Part shown: positions 52,311 through 60,552 of the stretch, one piece after another
How positions within the stretch are numbered: the first letter of the stretch is position 1
Layout: the number at the start of each line of letters is the position of its first letter
NCBI RefSeq assembly: GCF_018437505.1
Contig: NZ_CP072467.1
Location: 434,001 to 498,000 of the forward strand
Reading direction: 5' to 3'
Origin: Spiractinospora alimapuensis
GTDB taxonomy: Bacteria > Actinomycetota > Actinomycetes > Streptosporangiales > Streptosporangiaceae
Length of the DNA stretch: 64,000 bases
Program-made: the position numbers and the translations under genes
Notes under the pieces: generated by a model
The model's database searches: none
What the model was told of the DNA's origin: nothing
The model's input: only the letters and a program-made list of their open reading frames with translations

Positions 52311-53009
52311 TCACGTTGACGCGGGGGCCAGCCCGTCGATCAGTGCGCGCAGGCCCCGGGCGAAGGTGGCGTCCCAGTCCGTCGCGGCCATCCTCCGGTG
52401 GGCCGCCAACGTGGGGTAACGGTCGCGTTGAGTCTGGACGTGTTCGTCGGCCGCCTTCCGAGCGTCTTTGGGCTGGGTCTGCCAGGACGCCTGCATCAGT
52501 GTGGAACCGATGACGTAGTTGGAGACGGCGTACGCGGCGTCGCTCACGCCGGTCACGGGAAGGCCGGCACGCGCGAGGACTGAGTACAGGAACTCCTCCC
52601 TCGCGAGCATGTTGGGTCCCAGCATCGGGCGGCCGAGGAGGCCCGCGGACCAGGGGTGACGAAGCAGCGCGGCGCGCCAGTCGGTCATGAATCCGCGGAG
52701 GTCCTCCGCCCAGTCCGGCCCAGGCTCGCCGGGGAGGTCGACCTCGGCGTAGACGGCGTCGAGGGCGAGGTCGAGCACGTCGTCCTTGGTGGCGACGTGG
52801 CCGTACAGAGTCGTCGACCCGGTGTCGAGGCGCTCGGCGAGACGACGCATCGTCAGCCGTTCCGCGCCCTCCTCGTCGAGCAGCGCCAGTGCCGTCTCCA
52901 CGATGCGTTCCCTGGTGACCCGCTGTTTGCGTGGGCGCTCGGATCGGAGCCACACCTGCCCCGGGGACGGGGGTGGAGACGTGGCCGCGCGGTGGTCCTG
53001 TTCGGTCAT
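52311..53009 (-). CDS. TetR family regulator with TetR_C-like ligand domain
   Basis: The product of about 232 aa has a DNA-binding domain with VTRERIVETALALLDEEGAERLTMRRLAERLDTGSTTLYGHVATKDDVLDLALD (about residues 30-85) and a long helical ligand-binding domain. It is divergent from an MFS exporter gene, the classic repressor-pump layout, with inverted and direct repeats in the 72-bp gap. ATG 53009 is preferred; a GTG at 53018 would add three residues. Confidence 0.88.
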   Translation of the reverse strand: MTEQDHRAATSPPPSPGQVWLRSERPRKQRVTRERIVETALALLDEEGAERLTMRRLAERLDTGSTTLYGHVATKDDVLDLALDAVYAEVDLPGEPGPDWAEDLRGFMTDWRAALLRHPWSAGLLGRPMLGPNMLAREEFLYSVLARAGLPVTGVSDAAYAVSNYVIGSTLMQASWQTQPKDARKAADEHVQTQRDRYPTLAAHRRMAATDWDATFARGLRALIDGLAPAST

Positions 53010-53027
53010 GCCCGCCACTATAGTACG

Positions 53028-53069
53028 TTGATCGGCGACCCGATCATTGGTCGGGTTTCAGATCAATGG
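53028..53069. promoter_or_regulatory. Operator repeats between tetR and the MFS pump gene
   Basis: TGATCG (53029-53034) and CGATCA (53041-53046) form an inverted repeat. GATCATTGG (53042-53050) recurs as GATCAATGG (53061-53069), and TTGATC (53028-53033) pairs with GATCAA (53061-53066). The nested repeats fill the divergent promoter, just before the pump gene's ribosome site, and fit TetR binding. Confidence 0.55.
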
Positions 53070-53081
53070 TCTGGAGGCTGT

Positions 53082-54578
53082 ATGAATCATGACGCGGACC
53101 GGGGCGGGGCACGGACACCCCAACCGTCCCCGACCGACGGCTCCGACACCCCCACCGTCCCCCCGGACCCCCGGCGCTGGTGGGCCCTCGCGGTGATCGG
53201 GTTGGTGCAGCTCATGGTGGTTCTGGACGCGACCATCGTGAACATCGCGCTGCCCTCCGCGCAGGCCGACCTCGCGATCAGCGACGGCGACCGGCACTGG
53301 GTGATCACCGCGTACGTGTTGGCCCTGGGGAGTCTCCTGCTCCTCGGCGGACGCGTCGCCGACCAGATCGGTGTGCGGCGCGCCCTGCTGATCGGCCTGG
53401 TCGGGTTCGCCGCGGCGTCGATCCTCGGCGGTGCCGCCCCCACCGGGGGAATCCTCTTCGCCGCACGCGCGGGCCAGGGCGTCTCCGCGGCGCTCGTCGC
53501 TCCCGCGGCGCTCTCCCTCCTCAGCGTCCTGTTCACCGACCCTCGTGAGCGGGGGACGGCGTTCGGAATCTACGGTGCCCTCTCGGGTGGCGGAGCGGCG
53601 GTGGGTCTGCTCGCTGGAGGGCTGCTCACGGAGTACCTCGACTGGCGATGGTGCCTGTATGTGAACGTCCCGATCGCCGTGCTCGCCGCCGCGGGGGCGG
53701 TGGCCTTCGTCCGCGCCGGGACGCAGGGGCCGCGGGGGCGGGTGGACCTTCCCGGCGCGGTCCTCAGTTGTGTGGGGCTGGCGTCGATCGTGTTGGGGAT
53801 CGCCCAGGCGGAGGAGCGGGGCTGGACCTCGTCCACCGTGATCGCGCTCATCGGGGTGGGGGTGATCGTGCTCCTGCTGCTCGTCGTCGTGGAGACCAGG
53901 ACCGTGCGGCCGCTCGTGCCCCTTCGGGTGCTCACCCATCGAGCCCGGGGAGGGTCGTTCCTCGCCGTCGCGCTGTCCCAGGTCGCCCTGTTCGGGTTCT
54001 TCCTGTTCATGACCTACTACATGCAGGGCGTGCTGGGATACACGCCGATCCAGGCGGGGTTGGCCTTCCTGCCGTTGACGGCGGCCACGGCGGTGGGGGC
54101 GAGCGTCGTCGCGGCGCGACTGCTGCACCGGACCGGCCCGAGGGTGTTGGTCGTCTCGGGATTGCTGCTGACCGCCGGGGGGATGGGGGCGCTGACCCGG
54201 TTGAGTGCCGACGCGGACATGGTGTACCTGACGTTGCTGCTCCCCACACAGCTCGCGATCGGGCTCGGGATGGGGTTGGTGATGATGCCGGCGATGAGCA
54301 CCGCCACCGCGTCGGTGGCTCCCGCGGACGCGGGCGTCGCCGCCGCCCTCGTCAACACCTCGCAGCATGTCGGTGGCGCTCTGGGTGCGGCGCTGCTCAA
54401 CACCGTCGCCGCCAGCGCGACGGCCTCACTCGCCGTCGGGGGGCGCGGCACAGGGGTCGAGGCCGTGGTGCACGGCTACACCACGGGGATCGCGACGGCG
54501 GTGGCCGTTCTCCTGGCCACCGCCGTCGTCGCCTTCGTGCTGCTGCCTCGACGGCCCGGAGCGGCCCAGGGCCGGTGA
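53082..54578 (+). CDS. MFS drug efflux transporter, DHA2 family
   Basis: The 498-aa membrane protein should have 14 helices. Family segments are LMVVLDATIVNIALPSAQADL in helix 1, LGGRVADQIGVRRALLIGLVGFA (motif A), the antiporter motif region FGIYGALSGGGAAVGLLAGGLLTEYLDWRWCLYVNVPIA, and a late GMGLVMMPAMSTATASV. ATG 53082 has GGAGG 5 bp upstream. It is controlled, by position, by the divergent TetR protein. The exported compound is unknown. Confidence 0.92.
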   Translation: MNHDADRGGARTPQPSPTDGSDTPTVPPDPRRWWALAVIGLVQLMVVLDATIVNIALPSAQADLAISDGDRHWVITAYVLALGSLLLLGGRVADQIGVRRALLIGLVGFAAASILGGAAPTGGILFAARAGQGVSAALVAPAALSLLSVLFTDPRERGTAFGIYGALSGGGAAVGLLAGGLLTEYLDWRWCLYVNVPIAVLAAAGAVAFVRAGTQGPRGRVDLPGAVLSCVGLASIVLGIAQAEERGWTSSTVIALIGVGVIVLLLLVVVETRTVRPLVPLRVLTHRARGGSFLAVALSQVALFGFFLFMTYYMQGVLGYTPIQAGLAFLPLTAATAVGASVVAARLLHRTGPRVLVVSGLLLTAGGMGALTRLSADADMVYLTLLLPTQLAIGLGMGLVMMPAMSTATASVAPADAGVAAALVNTSQHVGGALGAALLNTVAASATASLAVGGRGTGVEAVVHGYTTGIATAVAVLLATAVVAFVLLPRRPGAAQGR

Positions 54579-54777
54579 CCCCCGAACGCCCCCGCGGGTC
54601 GGTGACGGTCCCGTGCGGAGCCCGTGACGGGGTGTTTGGTTGTGTTTTTCCAGGATGTCCTCTGCCGGTCACGTCGTGCCCTCAGGGTGGCCGTGGCGCT
54701 GTGACAGACAACGAAACCCGCGTGTTCCCCCTCATCGCCAGTGAACACGCGGGCCTCTTCCCGCAAGGAGAACTGTG

Positions 54778-56280
54778 GTGCAGAACTTCCGGGGATGGTC
54801 CCGGCCGCCGGCCGGCGGGCTGGTGACGTCGGGGCTCATGCTGAGCATGCTCGCCGCGACAGCGGCCCCCGCCGCCGCCGACACCGAAGGTCCCGAGATC
54901 ATGGGCTTCGGACCCGACAACGTCATCGTGCTGATCGGTGACGGCATGGGCTACAACCACGTCGACGCCGCCAGCCTCTACGAGAACGGCACGTCCTACA
55001 GCCAGGTCTCGGTGGGGGTGGACCCCGAGGACGACTCCGACGGCTCCACCATGCCCAGCCCTCCGTCGCGTGAGGGGTCACGGCCGTTCGCGGCTGGGGA
55101 CGTCGAGCGTGAGCCCTCCGAGCCCAACAACGTCTACGAAGAGTTCCCCGTGCAGTTGGGCATGGCCACCTACAACGTCGATGGCGGCTACTCCTCGGAT
55201 GACGCGTGGGGGGACTTCGACTGGGTCAAGGATGGTGCGACCGACTCCGCCGCGGCGGGTACGGCCCTGGCGACGGGGGTGCACACCAACAACGGCGCCA
55301 TCGGCCTCGACCCGGAGGGCGACCCGGTGCGCAACCTCACCGAGCGTGCCCAGGAGACGGACCGGGCCAGTGGAGTCGTGACGAGCGTCCAGTTCAGCCA
55401 CGCCACCCCCGCCTCGTTCGTGGCGCACAACGCGAGTCGGAACAACTACCACTCCATCGCGCGCGAAATGCTCACCGAGCACGAGATCGACGTCGTGATG
55501 GGGGCGGGGCACCCCTACTTCGACGACGACGGCGAAGCGGTGGAGGAACCGGCGTTCGACTACATCGACGAGCGGACGTATGAGTCGGTGACGTCCGGAG
55601 ACTTGGGTTTCGAGACGGTCGAGGAGGCGGACGACTTCGCCGACCTCGCCCAGGCGCAGAACCCGCCCGAGCGGGTGTTCGGCCTGGCCCAGGCCGCCAC
55701 GACGCTCCAGTACGACCGCAGCGGACCGGACCGTGACTCGGAAGGCAACCCCATCGACGGGGCCGAGCCGTACACGGCGCCGGACAACGAGAACGTGCCC
55801 AGCCTGTCGGACATGACGGCCGGGGCGCTCAACGTCCTCGACAACGCCTCCGACGAGGGAATGTTCCTCATGGTCGAGGGTGGGGCCATCGACTGGGCGG
55901 GCCACGGGAACGAGATGGGCCGCCTCATCGAGGAACAGATCGCCTTCAATGAGGCGGTGGACACCGTGGTCGACTGGGTCGAGCAGGAGAGCAGTTGGCA
56001 GGAGACCCTGGTCGTGGTCACGGCGGACCACGAGACGGGGTATCTCGCCGGCCCCGGAGCCGGAGACGCCTGGACCCCCATGACCGGCGAGTCCGGTTCA
56101 CTGCCGGAGCACTCCTGGCACAGCGGGGACCACACCAACTCCCTCGTCCCGCTCTACGCCTCCGGCCCCGGAGCCTCACGCATCGAGCACTACTCCACCC
56201 ACGACGACGCCGTGCGCGGCGCCTACCTGGAGCACACCGACGTCGCCAACGCGATCTTCGACTTCTGGGGCTACGAGTAG
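54778..56280 (+). CDS. phoA: Secreted alkaline phosphatase
   Basis: The 500-aa precursor has a Sec signal peptide (hydrophobic core about residues 13-30, cleavage after APAAA). The alkaline-phosphatase fold follows, with VIVLIGDGMGYNHVDAA (metal-binding Asp), the nucleophile Ser in KDGATDSAAAGTALATG, FLMVEGGAIDWAGHGNEMG (metal ligands), TADHETGYLAG, and a late HSGDHTNSLVPLYA His. It is an extracellular, metal-dependent phosphomonoesterase. GTG 54778 has AAGGAG 7 bp upstream; GTG 54775 is too close. A strong terminator follows. Phosphate control is likely by family but no clear PHO box is seen. Confidence 0.92.
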   Translation: MQNFRGWSRPPAGGLVTSGLMLSMLAATAAPAAADTEGPEIMGFGPDNVIVLIGDGMGYNHVDAASLYENGTSYSQVSVGVDPEDDSDGSTMPSPPSREGSRPFAAGDVEREPSEPNNVYEEFPVQLGMATYNVDGGYSSDDAWGDFDWVKDGATDSAAAGTALATGVHTNNGAIGLDPEGDPVRNLTERAQETDRASGVVTSVQFSHATPASFVAHNASRNNYHSIAREMLTEHEIDVVMGAGHPYFDDDGEAVEEPAFDYIDERTYESVTSGDLGFETVEEADDFADLAQAQNPPERVFGLAQAATTLQYDRSGPDRDSEGNPIDGAEPYTAPDNENVPSLSDMTAGALNVLDNASDEGMFLMVEGGAIDWAGHGNEMGRLIEEQIAFNEAVDTVVDWVEQESSWQETLVVVTADHETGYLAGPGAGDAWTPMTGESGSLPEHSWHSGDHTNSLVPLYASGPGASRIEHYSTHDDAVRGAYLEHTDVANAIFDFWGYE

Positions 56281-56293
56281 ATTCCCAACAAAC

Positions 56294-56329
56294 GTGTGGG
56301 CCTGGTCAGACCAGGCCCACACTCGTTTT
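56294..56329 (+). terminator. Terminator after alkaline phosphatase
   Basis: A perfect 13-bp stem (56294-56306 with 56310-56322) closes a 3-nt CAG loop and is followed by TCGTTTT (56323-56329). It starts 14 bp after the stop codon. Confidence 0.92.
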
Positions 56330-56333
56330 CATC

Positions 56334-56360
56334 GCGGGGTCAGGACTCGAGCCCGTGACG
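56334..56360 (-). repeat. Partial copy of the initiator tRNA 3' end
   Basis: These 27 bp match the tRNA 3' end at 56494-56520 at about 20 of 27 positions, in the same orientation, covering the acceptor 3' strand and T-arm. Similarity stops before the anticodon arm. It may be a relic tRNA or an old integration-site duplicate, or a chance match. Confidence 0.4.
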
Positions 56361-56438
56361 ACCCCACGCGGCCAGAATTGAACATCCACGACCGCCAGAT
56401 GACGCCCGGTCTTGCCGTCAAACTGCTGTCACACGCAC

Positions 56439-56474
56439 GAGGCCCGGTTCACGAACTTCCGTGAACCGGGCCTC
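56439..56474 (-). terminator. Terminator of the initiator tRNA
   Basis: A perfect 15-bp stem (56439-56453 with 56460-56474) closes a 6-nt AACTTC loop. It lies 17 bp beyond the 3' end of the minus-strand tRNA, the expected place for its terminator. Confidence 0.85.
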
Positions 56475-56491
56475 GACCTGCACTTATCTCG

Positions 56492-56565
<74 letters not shown>

Positions 56566-56618
56566 TCGGTGTGTTGTCTTAACTCTAACGCACGTGCGGG
56601 GTGGTCGTGACATGGAAG

Positions 56619-57866
56619 CTAGGAGGTGACGCAGACCTGGCCGCGGTCCTTCTTCACGGGGTTGCCGTGGCCGGGGCGGATGTCGTCCTCGAAGATCTCG
56701 GTGGGCAGGTAAAGGGAGCAGCAGGCGTTCGGGATGTCCACAACACCGCTGACGCGGCCTTCTATGGGTGCGGTGCCGAGGATCAGGTAGGCCTGCTCGC
56801 CGGTGTAGCCCCACTTCTTGAGGTACTCGATGGCGTTGAGGCAGGCGTTGCGGTAGGCCTCGGTGGCGTCCATGTAGAGGTTGGTGTTGTCCCGGTGGTC
56901 GACGGAGATCCCGATGAAGGACAGGAACTCGGAGTAGCGGGGTTCCACGCGGCCGGGGAAGAAGACGGGGTTGCGGTGCACGCCGTAGGTGTCCATGCCG
57001 TTCTTGATGACCTCGACGCGCAGGTCGATGAAGCCGCCCATCTCGATCGCGCCGCAGAAGTTGATCTCGCCGTCGCCCTGGCTGAAGTGCAGGTCGCCCA
57101 TTGACAGCAACGCGCCGGGGACGTGGACGGGATAGAAGACGCGGGCGCCGCGGGTGAGGTTCTTGATGTCGTGGTTGCCGCCGTTCTCGCGTGGCGGCAC
57201 GGTGCGGGCGCCGTCGGCGGCGACGCGCTGGGCGGCGTCCCCCACGGCGCGCCCCGGGAGGGTTCCGTTCTCCAGGGGCGGCAGAGCCAGCGGTGGCACC
57301 CGTGTGGGGTTGGTGGCGATCAGGTCCCGCTCGCGGCCGTTCCAGGAGGCGAGCAGCTCGGCCGAGGGGGCCACGCCCATCAGGCCCGGGTGGGTGATGC
57401 CGGTGAACCGAACACCGGGCACGTGTCGGGAGGTCGTCTCCTGTCCGTGGAAGTCCCAGATCGCCTTGTAGGCCTCGGGATAGTAGTCGGTGAGGAAACC
57501 GCCGCCGTTGACCTTGGAGAAGATCCCGCTGTATCCCCAACCCTGGCCGCAGACGGGCCCCTCCTGTTGGGGGATGGGACCCAGGTCCAGGATGTCGACG
57601 ACGAGCAGGTCACCGGGCTCGGCACCCTCCACAGCGATCGGTCCGCTGAGCATGTGGCACCGGTCGAGGTCCACGTCGCGGACGTCGTTGGCGGAGTCGT
57701 TGTTGCCGATCTGACCGTCGGTCCACTCCCGACACTCCACCCGGAACTCCTGTCCGGAGCGGGCGGTGGCGGCGGGCGGGATCTCCGGGTGCCACCGGTT
57801 GTGGCCCGCGACGCGTTGCTGGGCCATGGTGGTCGACGGGTCGTGACTGAACAGGACCTCGGGCAT
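56619..57866 (-). CDS. fmdA: Formamidase (acetamidase/formamidase family)
   Basis: The 415-aa enzyme hydrolyses formamide to formate and ammonia. Family segments are HNRWHPEIPPAATARSGQEF (about 22-41), CREWTDGQIGNNDSANDVRDVDLDRCHMLSGPIAVEGAEPGDLLVVDILDLG, GFLTDYYPEAYKAIWDF, and SMGDLHFSQGDGEINFCGAIEMGG, with the catalytic acidic and His residues. Length matches FmdA (about 405-415 aa). It is the last gene of a minus-strand unit with an AmiC-like protein, FmdB and AmiS. FmdA, FmdB and the channel together form a formamide utilisation set. Confidence 0.94.
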   Translation of the reverse strand: MPEVLFSHDPSTTMAQQRVAGHNRWHPEIPPAATARSGQEFRVECREWTDGQIGNNDSANDVRDVDLDRCHMLSGPIAVEGAEPGDLLVVDILDLGPIPQQEGPVCGQGWGYSGIFSKVNGGGFLTDYYPEAYKAIWDFHGQETTSRHVPGVRFTGITHPGLMGVAPSAELLASWNGRERDLIATNPTRVPPLALPPLENGTLPGRAVGDAAQRVAADGARTVPPRENGGNHDIKNLTRGARVFYPVHVPGALLSMGDLHFSQGDGEINFCGAIEMGGFIDLRVEVIKNGMDTYGVHRNPVFFPGRVEPRYSEFLSFIGISVDHRDNTNLYMDATEAYRNACLNAIEYLKKWGYTGEQAYLILGTAPIEGRVSGVVDIPNACCSLYLPTEIFEDDIRPGHGNPVKKDRGQVCVTS

Positions 57867-57885
57867 GGGTGTTCTCGCTTCCGCG

Positions 57886-58494
57886 TTAGGACGGTTCTCG
57901 GTTCATTTCTGGGTTTCGCACTGGGGAGAACCACAGTGCGCCGACGGCGGCCACTCCGAGCAGAAGCAGCACGAGGGCCGTCGCGGGCGTGTCCGGCCAC
58001 AGGCCGACGACGAGGAGCGCGCCGGGGAAGGCCGCGGTGACGGTGCCGGTGACGATGGCGAACCAGCCCGTGAAGGGGGCGAGGCCGCTGTTGCCGCGCC
58101 CCAGGACGAGGAAGAAGAGGAACCACAGGACGGCCCAGTACAGCCAGATCACGGTGAAGGGCCAGTCGCCGGCCAGTACCGCGGACTGCAGCGACATGGC
58201 GATCGCGCTGAGCGCCACGAACAGCGAGAACCATCCCAGCCCGCGCGGGTCCCAGTCGGTGATCGCGTTGATCCCGACCCAGAGGTAGGTGAACCCGAAG
58301 AGGTACAGCGGGGCGGCCTCCAGAACCGACGCGGTGTCGCCGTTCTGGATGAGGAGGACCGTGGGGCCGACGACCTGGAGGGTTCCGACGAAGAGGTTGA
58401 GGGGGGCGGCGGCGCGGGGGCTGATGGTGCCCAGCAGCATCAGCCCGTTGACCACGAGAACGGCGCCGACGTAGAAGAGGCCGGTGGCGACCAT
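57886..58494 (-). CDS. amiS: AmiS/UreI family amide or urea channel
   Basis: The 202-aa membrane protein has six hydrophobic helices, beginning GLFYVGAVLVVNGLMLLG, and the family motifs PLNLFVGTLQVV, YLFGFTYLWVGINAITDWDPRGLGWFSLFVALSAI and WLYWAVLWFLFFLVLG. UreI channels pass urea and AmiS proteins pass short aliphatic amides, so here it should admit formamide or similar amides. It lies between fmdB and the formamidase gene, 19 bp from the latter. Confidence 0.93.
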   Translation of the reverse strand: MVATGLFYVGAVLVVNGLMLLGTISPRAAAPLNLFVGTLQVVGPTVLLIQNGDTASVLEAAPLYLFGFTYLWVGINAITDWDPRGLGWFSLFVALSAIAMSLQSAVLAGDWPFTVIWLYWAVLWFLFFLVLGRGNSGLAPFTGWFAIVTGTVTAAFPGALLVVGLWPDTPATALVLLLLGVAAVGALWFSPVRNPEMNREPS

Positions 58495-58503
58495 GGCCGC
58501 CGC

Positions 58504-58779
58504 CTAGGGGCGAGGGAGCATCGCGTGGCGGGGGTCTGTTGGCGCGGCTGGGGCGCTCACGGTGGGTGCGGACCGGACGACGGCGGGGTTCTCCGCGCTC
58601 GCCTGCGCCCGTTCGATCGCGCCGTGGCTGGCGCGACGCGCCCCGCCCAGCATCGGGGCGGTGAACGCCCGCCGCGCGTCCTGGCCGCAGTGGCAGGACG
58701 CGCGCGGCGCGGCGTCACCCATCGCCGCGGCGTGTGTGGTTTCGTGCCCCTCGGGACACCGGTAGAGGTAATCGACCAT
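58504..58779 (-). CDS. fmdB: FmdB-family zinc-ribbon protein
   Basis: The 91-aa protein begins MVDYLYRCPEGHETTHAAAMGDAAPRASCHCGQDARRAF, with the Cys-Pro-x-Gly-His and Cys-x-Cys pattern of the FmdB zinc ribbon (CPEC replaced by CPEGH here, so the first knuckle uses Cys and perhaps His). FmdB proteins accompany formamidase genes and are thought to regulate them. ATG 58779 is chosen because AAAGGAG lies 6 bp upstream; ATG 58785 touches that site. An upstream hairpin can cover the ribosome site. Confidence 0.85.
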   Translation of the reverse strand: MVDYLYRCPEGHETTHAAAMGDAAPRASCHCGQDARRAFTAPMLGGARRASHGAIERAQASAENPAVVRSAPTVSAPAAPTDPRHAMLPRP

Positions 58780-58787
58780 GACCATCT

Positions 58788-58818
58788 CCTTTCAGTTGAA
58801 AATGAATCAAATGAAAGG
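58788..58818 (-). promoter_or_regulatory. Leader hairpin that can hide the fmdB ribosome site
   Basis: On the minus strand CCTTTCA (58818-58812) is complementary over 7 bases to TGAAAGG (58794-58788), the start of the fmdB Shine-Dalgarno element. The 17-nt loop is AT-rich. A second pairing, TTTCA with TGAAA inside 58801-58790, competes with it. The two alternatives could form a translational switch for the amide genes. Confidence 0.5.
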
Positions 58819-58856
58819 AAAAGTCAAGCAGGTTCGGTGATCTTCTCCGGGGTGTG

Positions 58857-59942
58857 TCAGAGTCGGGTGATGATGTCGAAGGACGTGCCCTCGGCGTTGG
58901 CCAGGTAGACGGGCTGGCGTACGTGGGCGCGGGATATCTGCATGGTCCCGCGCGGGCCGTCGTAGCCGACCTGATCGCCCACCGCGGCCAGCCGTTCGGC
59001 CTGGATGGTGCCCGCGCGGCGCGCCAGTGCGCTGAGGGCCATGATCCCCTCGAAGCAGGACTCCGCCATGTTGTTGAGGGCGGGCGCGGTGGGGCCGTGC
59101 ATCCGCGCGTAGGCGGAGGTGAGGTCCATGGCCGAGGCCGTCGCCAGGGACCGGAAGTAGGCGGCGGCCACGAACAACCCGCTGGTCGACTCCGGGCCGC
59201 TGCCGAGGAGCATGTTCTCCTCCATCAGCGGACTGAGGCGGCGGATGGAGTCGTGCAGCCCCCACGCGGCGAACTCGCGGTTGAAGTGCACGGCGTCCTG
59301 ACCCACGAGGAGCATCAGGACCGTGTCGGGGCGGCTGCGGGAGATCCGTGTGAGCACCGACCGGAAGTCGTGGGTGCCCAGGGGGACGAAGCTCTCCCCC
59401 ACCAGCCGAACCCCCAGCCGCTGGGCGTAGGAGCGAACGGCCCGCGCGGTTCCCCTCGGCCAGACGTAGTCGTCGCCGACGAGGAAGATCCGGCGCATAC
59501 CGAGTTCCGCCCGCATCCACCGCAGCGCCGGCGCGATCTGGTCGGGAGGGGTCTCCCCGGAGCAGAAGACGCCGTTGGCGCTCTCCCCTCCCTCGTACAG
59601 GGAGGTGTAGACGTAGGGGACGTGCCCGGTCACGACCGGAACCAGGTGTTGGCGCACCTGGGAGATGTGCCAACCCGTGACGGCGTGGATCGCGCCCGAC
59701 CGGACCAGGGAGCTCACCGTGGCGGCCACCTCGGACGGAGGGGCACCGCCGTCGATGACGACGGGACGGACCGCGCGACCCAGGACCCCACCGTCGGCGT
59801 TGACCTCCGCGACCGCGACCTCGGTCACCGCCTCACAGGAGGGGCCGAAGATCCCCGCGGGGCCGCGCAGTGGGATCACCACGCCGACGGGAAAGTCGGC
59901 GTCGGTGCGGGACGGTTCGTGCGTGGGGCAGCGACAGTCCAC
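58857..59942 (-). CDS. AmiC-like amide-sensing periplasmic-binding-fold protein, without signal peptide
   Basis: The 361-aa protein has the type I periplasmic-binding fold of AmiC and urea/amide ABC receptors: VGVVIPLRGPAGIFGPSCEAVTEVAVAEVNADGG (about 19-52), YVYTSLYEGGESANGVFCSGETP, RRIFLVGDDYVWPRGTARAVRSYA and FEGIMALSALARRAGT. The N terminus (MDCRCPTHEPSRTDADF) is polar, with no signal peptide or lipobox, and no ABC genes adjoin. It is therefore probably a cytosolic sensor like Pseudomonas AmiC, but an AmiR antiterminator is not seen nearby. It heads the fmdB-amiS-fmdA unit. Confidence 0.82.
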   Translation of the reverse strand: MDCRCPTHEPSRTDADFPVGVVIPLRGPAGIFGPSCEAVTEVAVAEVNADGGVLGRAVRPVVIDGGAPPSEVAATVSSLVRSGAIHAVTGWHISQVRQHLVPVVTGHVPYVYTSLYEGGESANGVFCSGETPPDQIAPALRWMRAELGMRRIFLVGDDYVWPRGTARAVRSYAQRLGVRLVGESFVPLGTHDFRSVLTRISRSRPDTVLMLLVGQDAVHFNREFAAWGLHDSIRRLSPLMEENMLLGSGPESTSGLFVAAAYFRSLATASAMDLTSAYARMHGPTAPALNNMAESCFEGIMALSALARRAGTIQAERLAAVGDQVGYDGPRGTMQISRAHVRQPVYLANAEGTSFDIITRL

Positions 59943-60078
59943 GTCCGCTTCCTTCCGTTCGCGACCACCAAGATGGCGACCCGCGTGTCCCGGGCGCGCG
60001 CCGGGATGCTAGGTTCTCGCCGGTTGGAATCTTCTCGGACGGAAATACTGTGATCAAGAGCGAGTGCAGAGGGGGACG

Positions 60079-60552
60079 ATGAGCCAGCAGACCGTGACGT
60101 CCCCGGTCGATCCCCTCGTCCTGCGACACGTCGCCGCCGAGCTGGATCGGCGGGCGGAGCGCGTGGTGCGGGAGTTCGGCCTGACCGTCGACCAGTGGCG
60201 CATGCTGGAGATGCTGAGCACTCGGGACGCTCCGACGATGTCCGCCCTGGCGACGGTTCTCGGTCTCACCGGTGCGACGACCACGCGGATCGCGGACCGG
60301 CTCGCCACCCAGGCCCTCGCCTACCGTGACGCCGACGCCGGAGACCGCCGCAGGGTCGTGCTCCGACCCTCCCGCCGCGGCCTCGCCCTGTACGAGCGGC
60401 TCGCCGCCGAGGTGCACACCGCCCAGGACGACGTGCTGGCGCCGTTGGACGAGGCGGAGCGGCGCACCCTGACCCGTCTGTTGCGTCGGGTCGCCAGTGG
60501 CCCCACCTCAGGCGTGGGCGAGACGGCGGGCCCGGAGGAGGCCGTGTCCTAG
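60079..60552 (+). CDS. MarR family transcriptional regulator
   Basis: The 157-aa protein has the MarR winged-helix domain: RVVREFGLTVDQWRMLEMLSTRDAPTMSALATVLGLTGATTTRIADRLATQALAYRDADAGDRRRVVLRPSRRGLALYE (about residues 30-108), including the DxRRR wing. It is divergent from the AmiC-like gene and overlaps by 45 bp, tail to tail, with a Bcr-type pump gene. It could control either unit. GGGGG lies upstream of ATG 60079. Confidence 0.9.
   Translation: MSQQTVTSPVDPLVLRHVAAELDRRAERVVREFGLTVDQWRMLEMLSTRDAPTMSALATVLGLTGATTTRIADRLATQALAYRDADAGDRRRVVLRPSRRGLALYERLAAEVHTAQDDVLAPLDEAERRTLTRLLRRVASGPTSGVGETAGPEEAVS

Noticed and set aside
54722-54748. Possible PHO box (GTGTTC...GAACAC) before alkaline phosphatase
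   Set aside because: Only one half resembles GTTCACC, and spacing and orientation do not match the direct repeats expected for PhoP.
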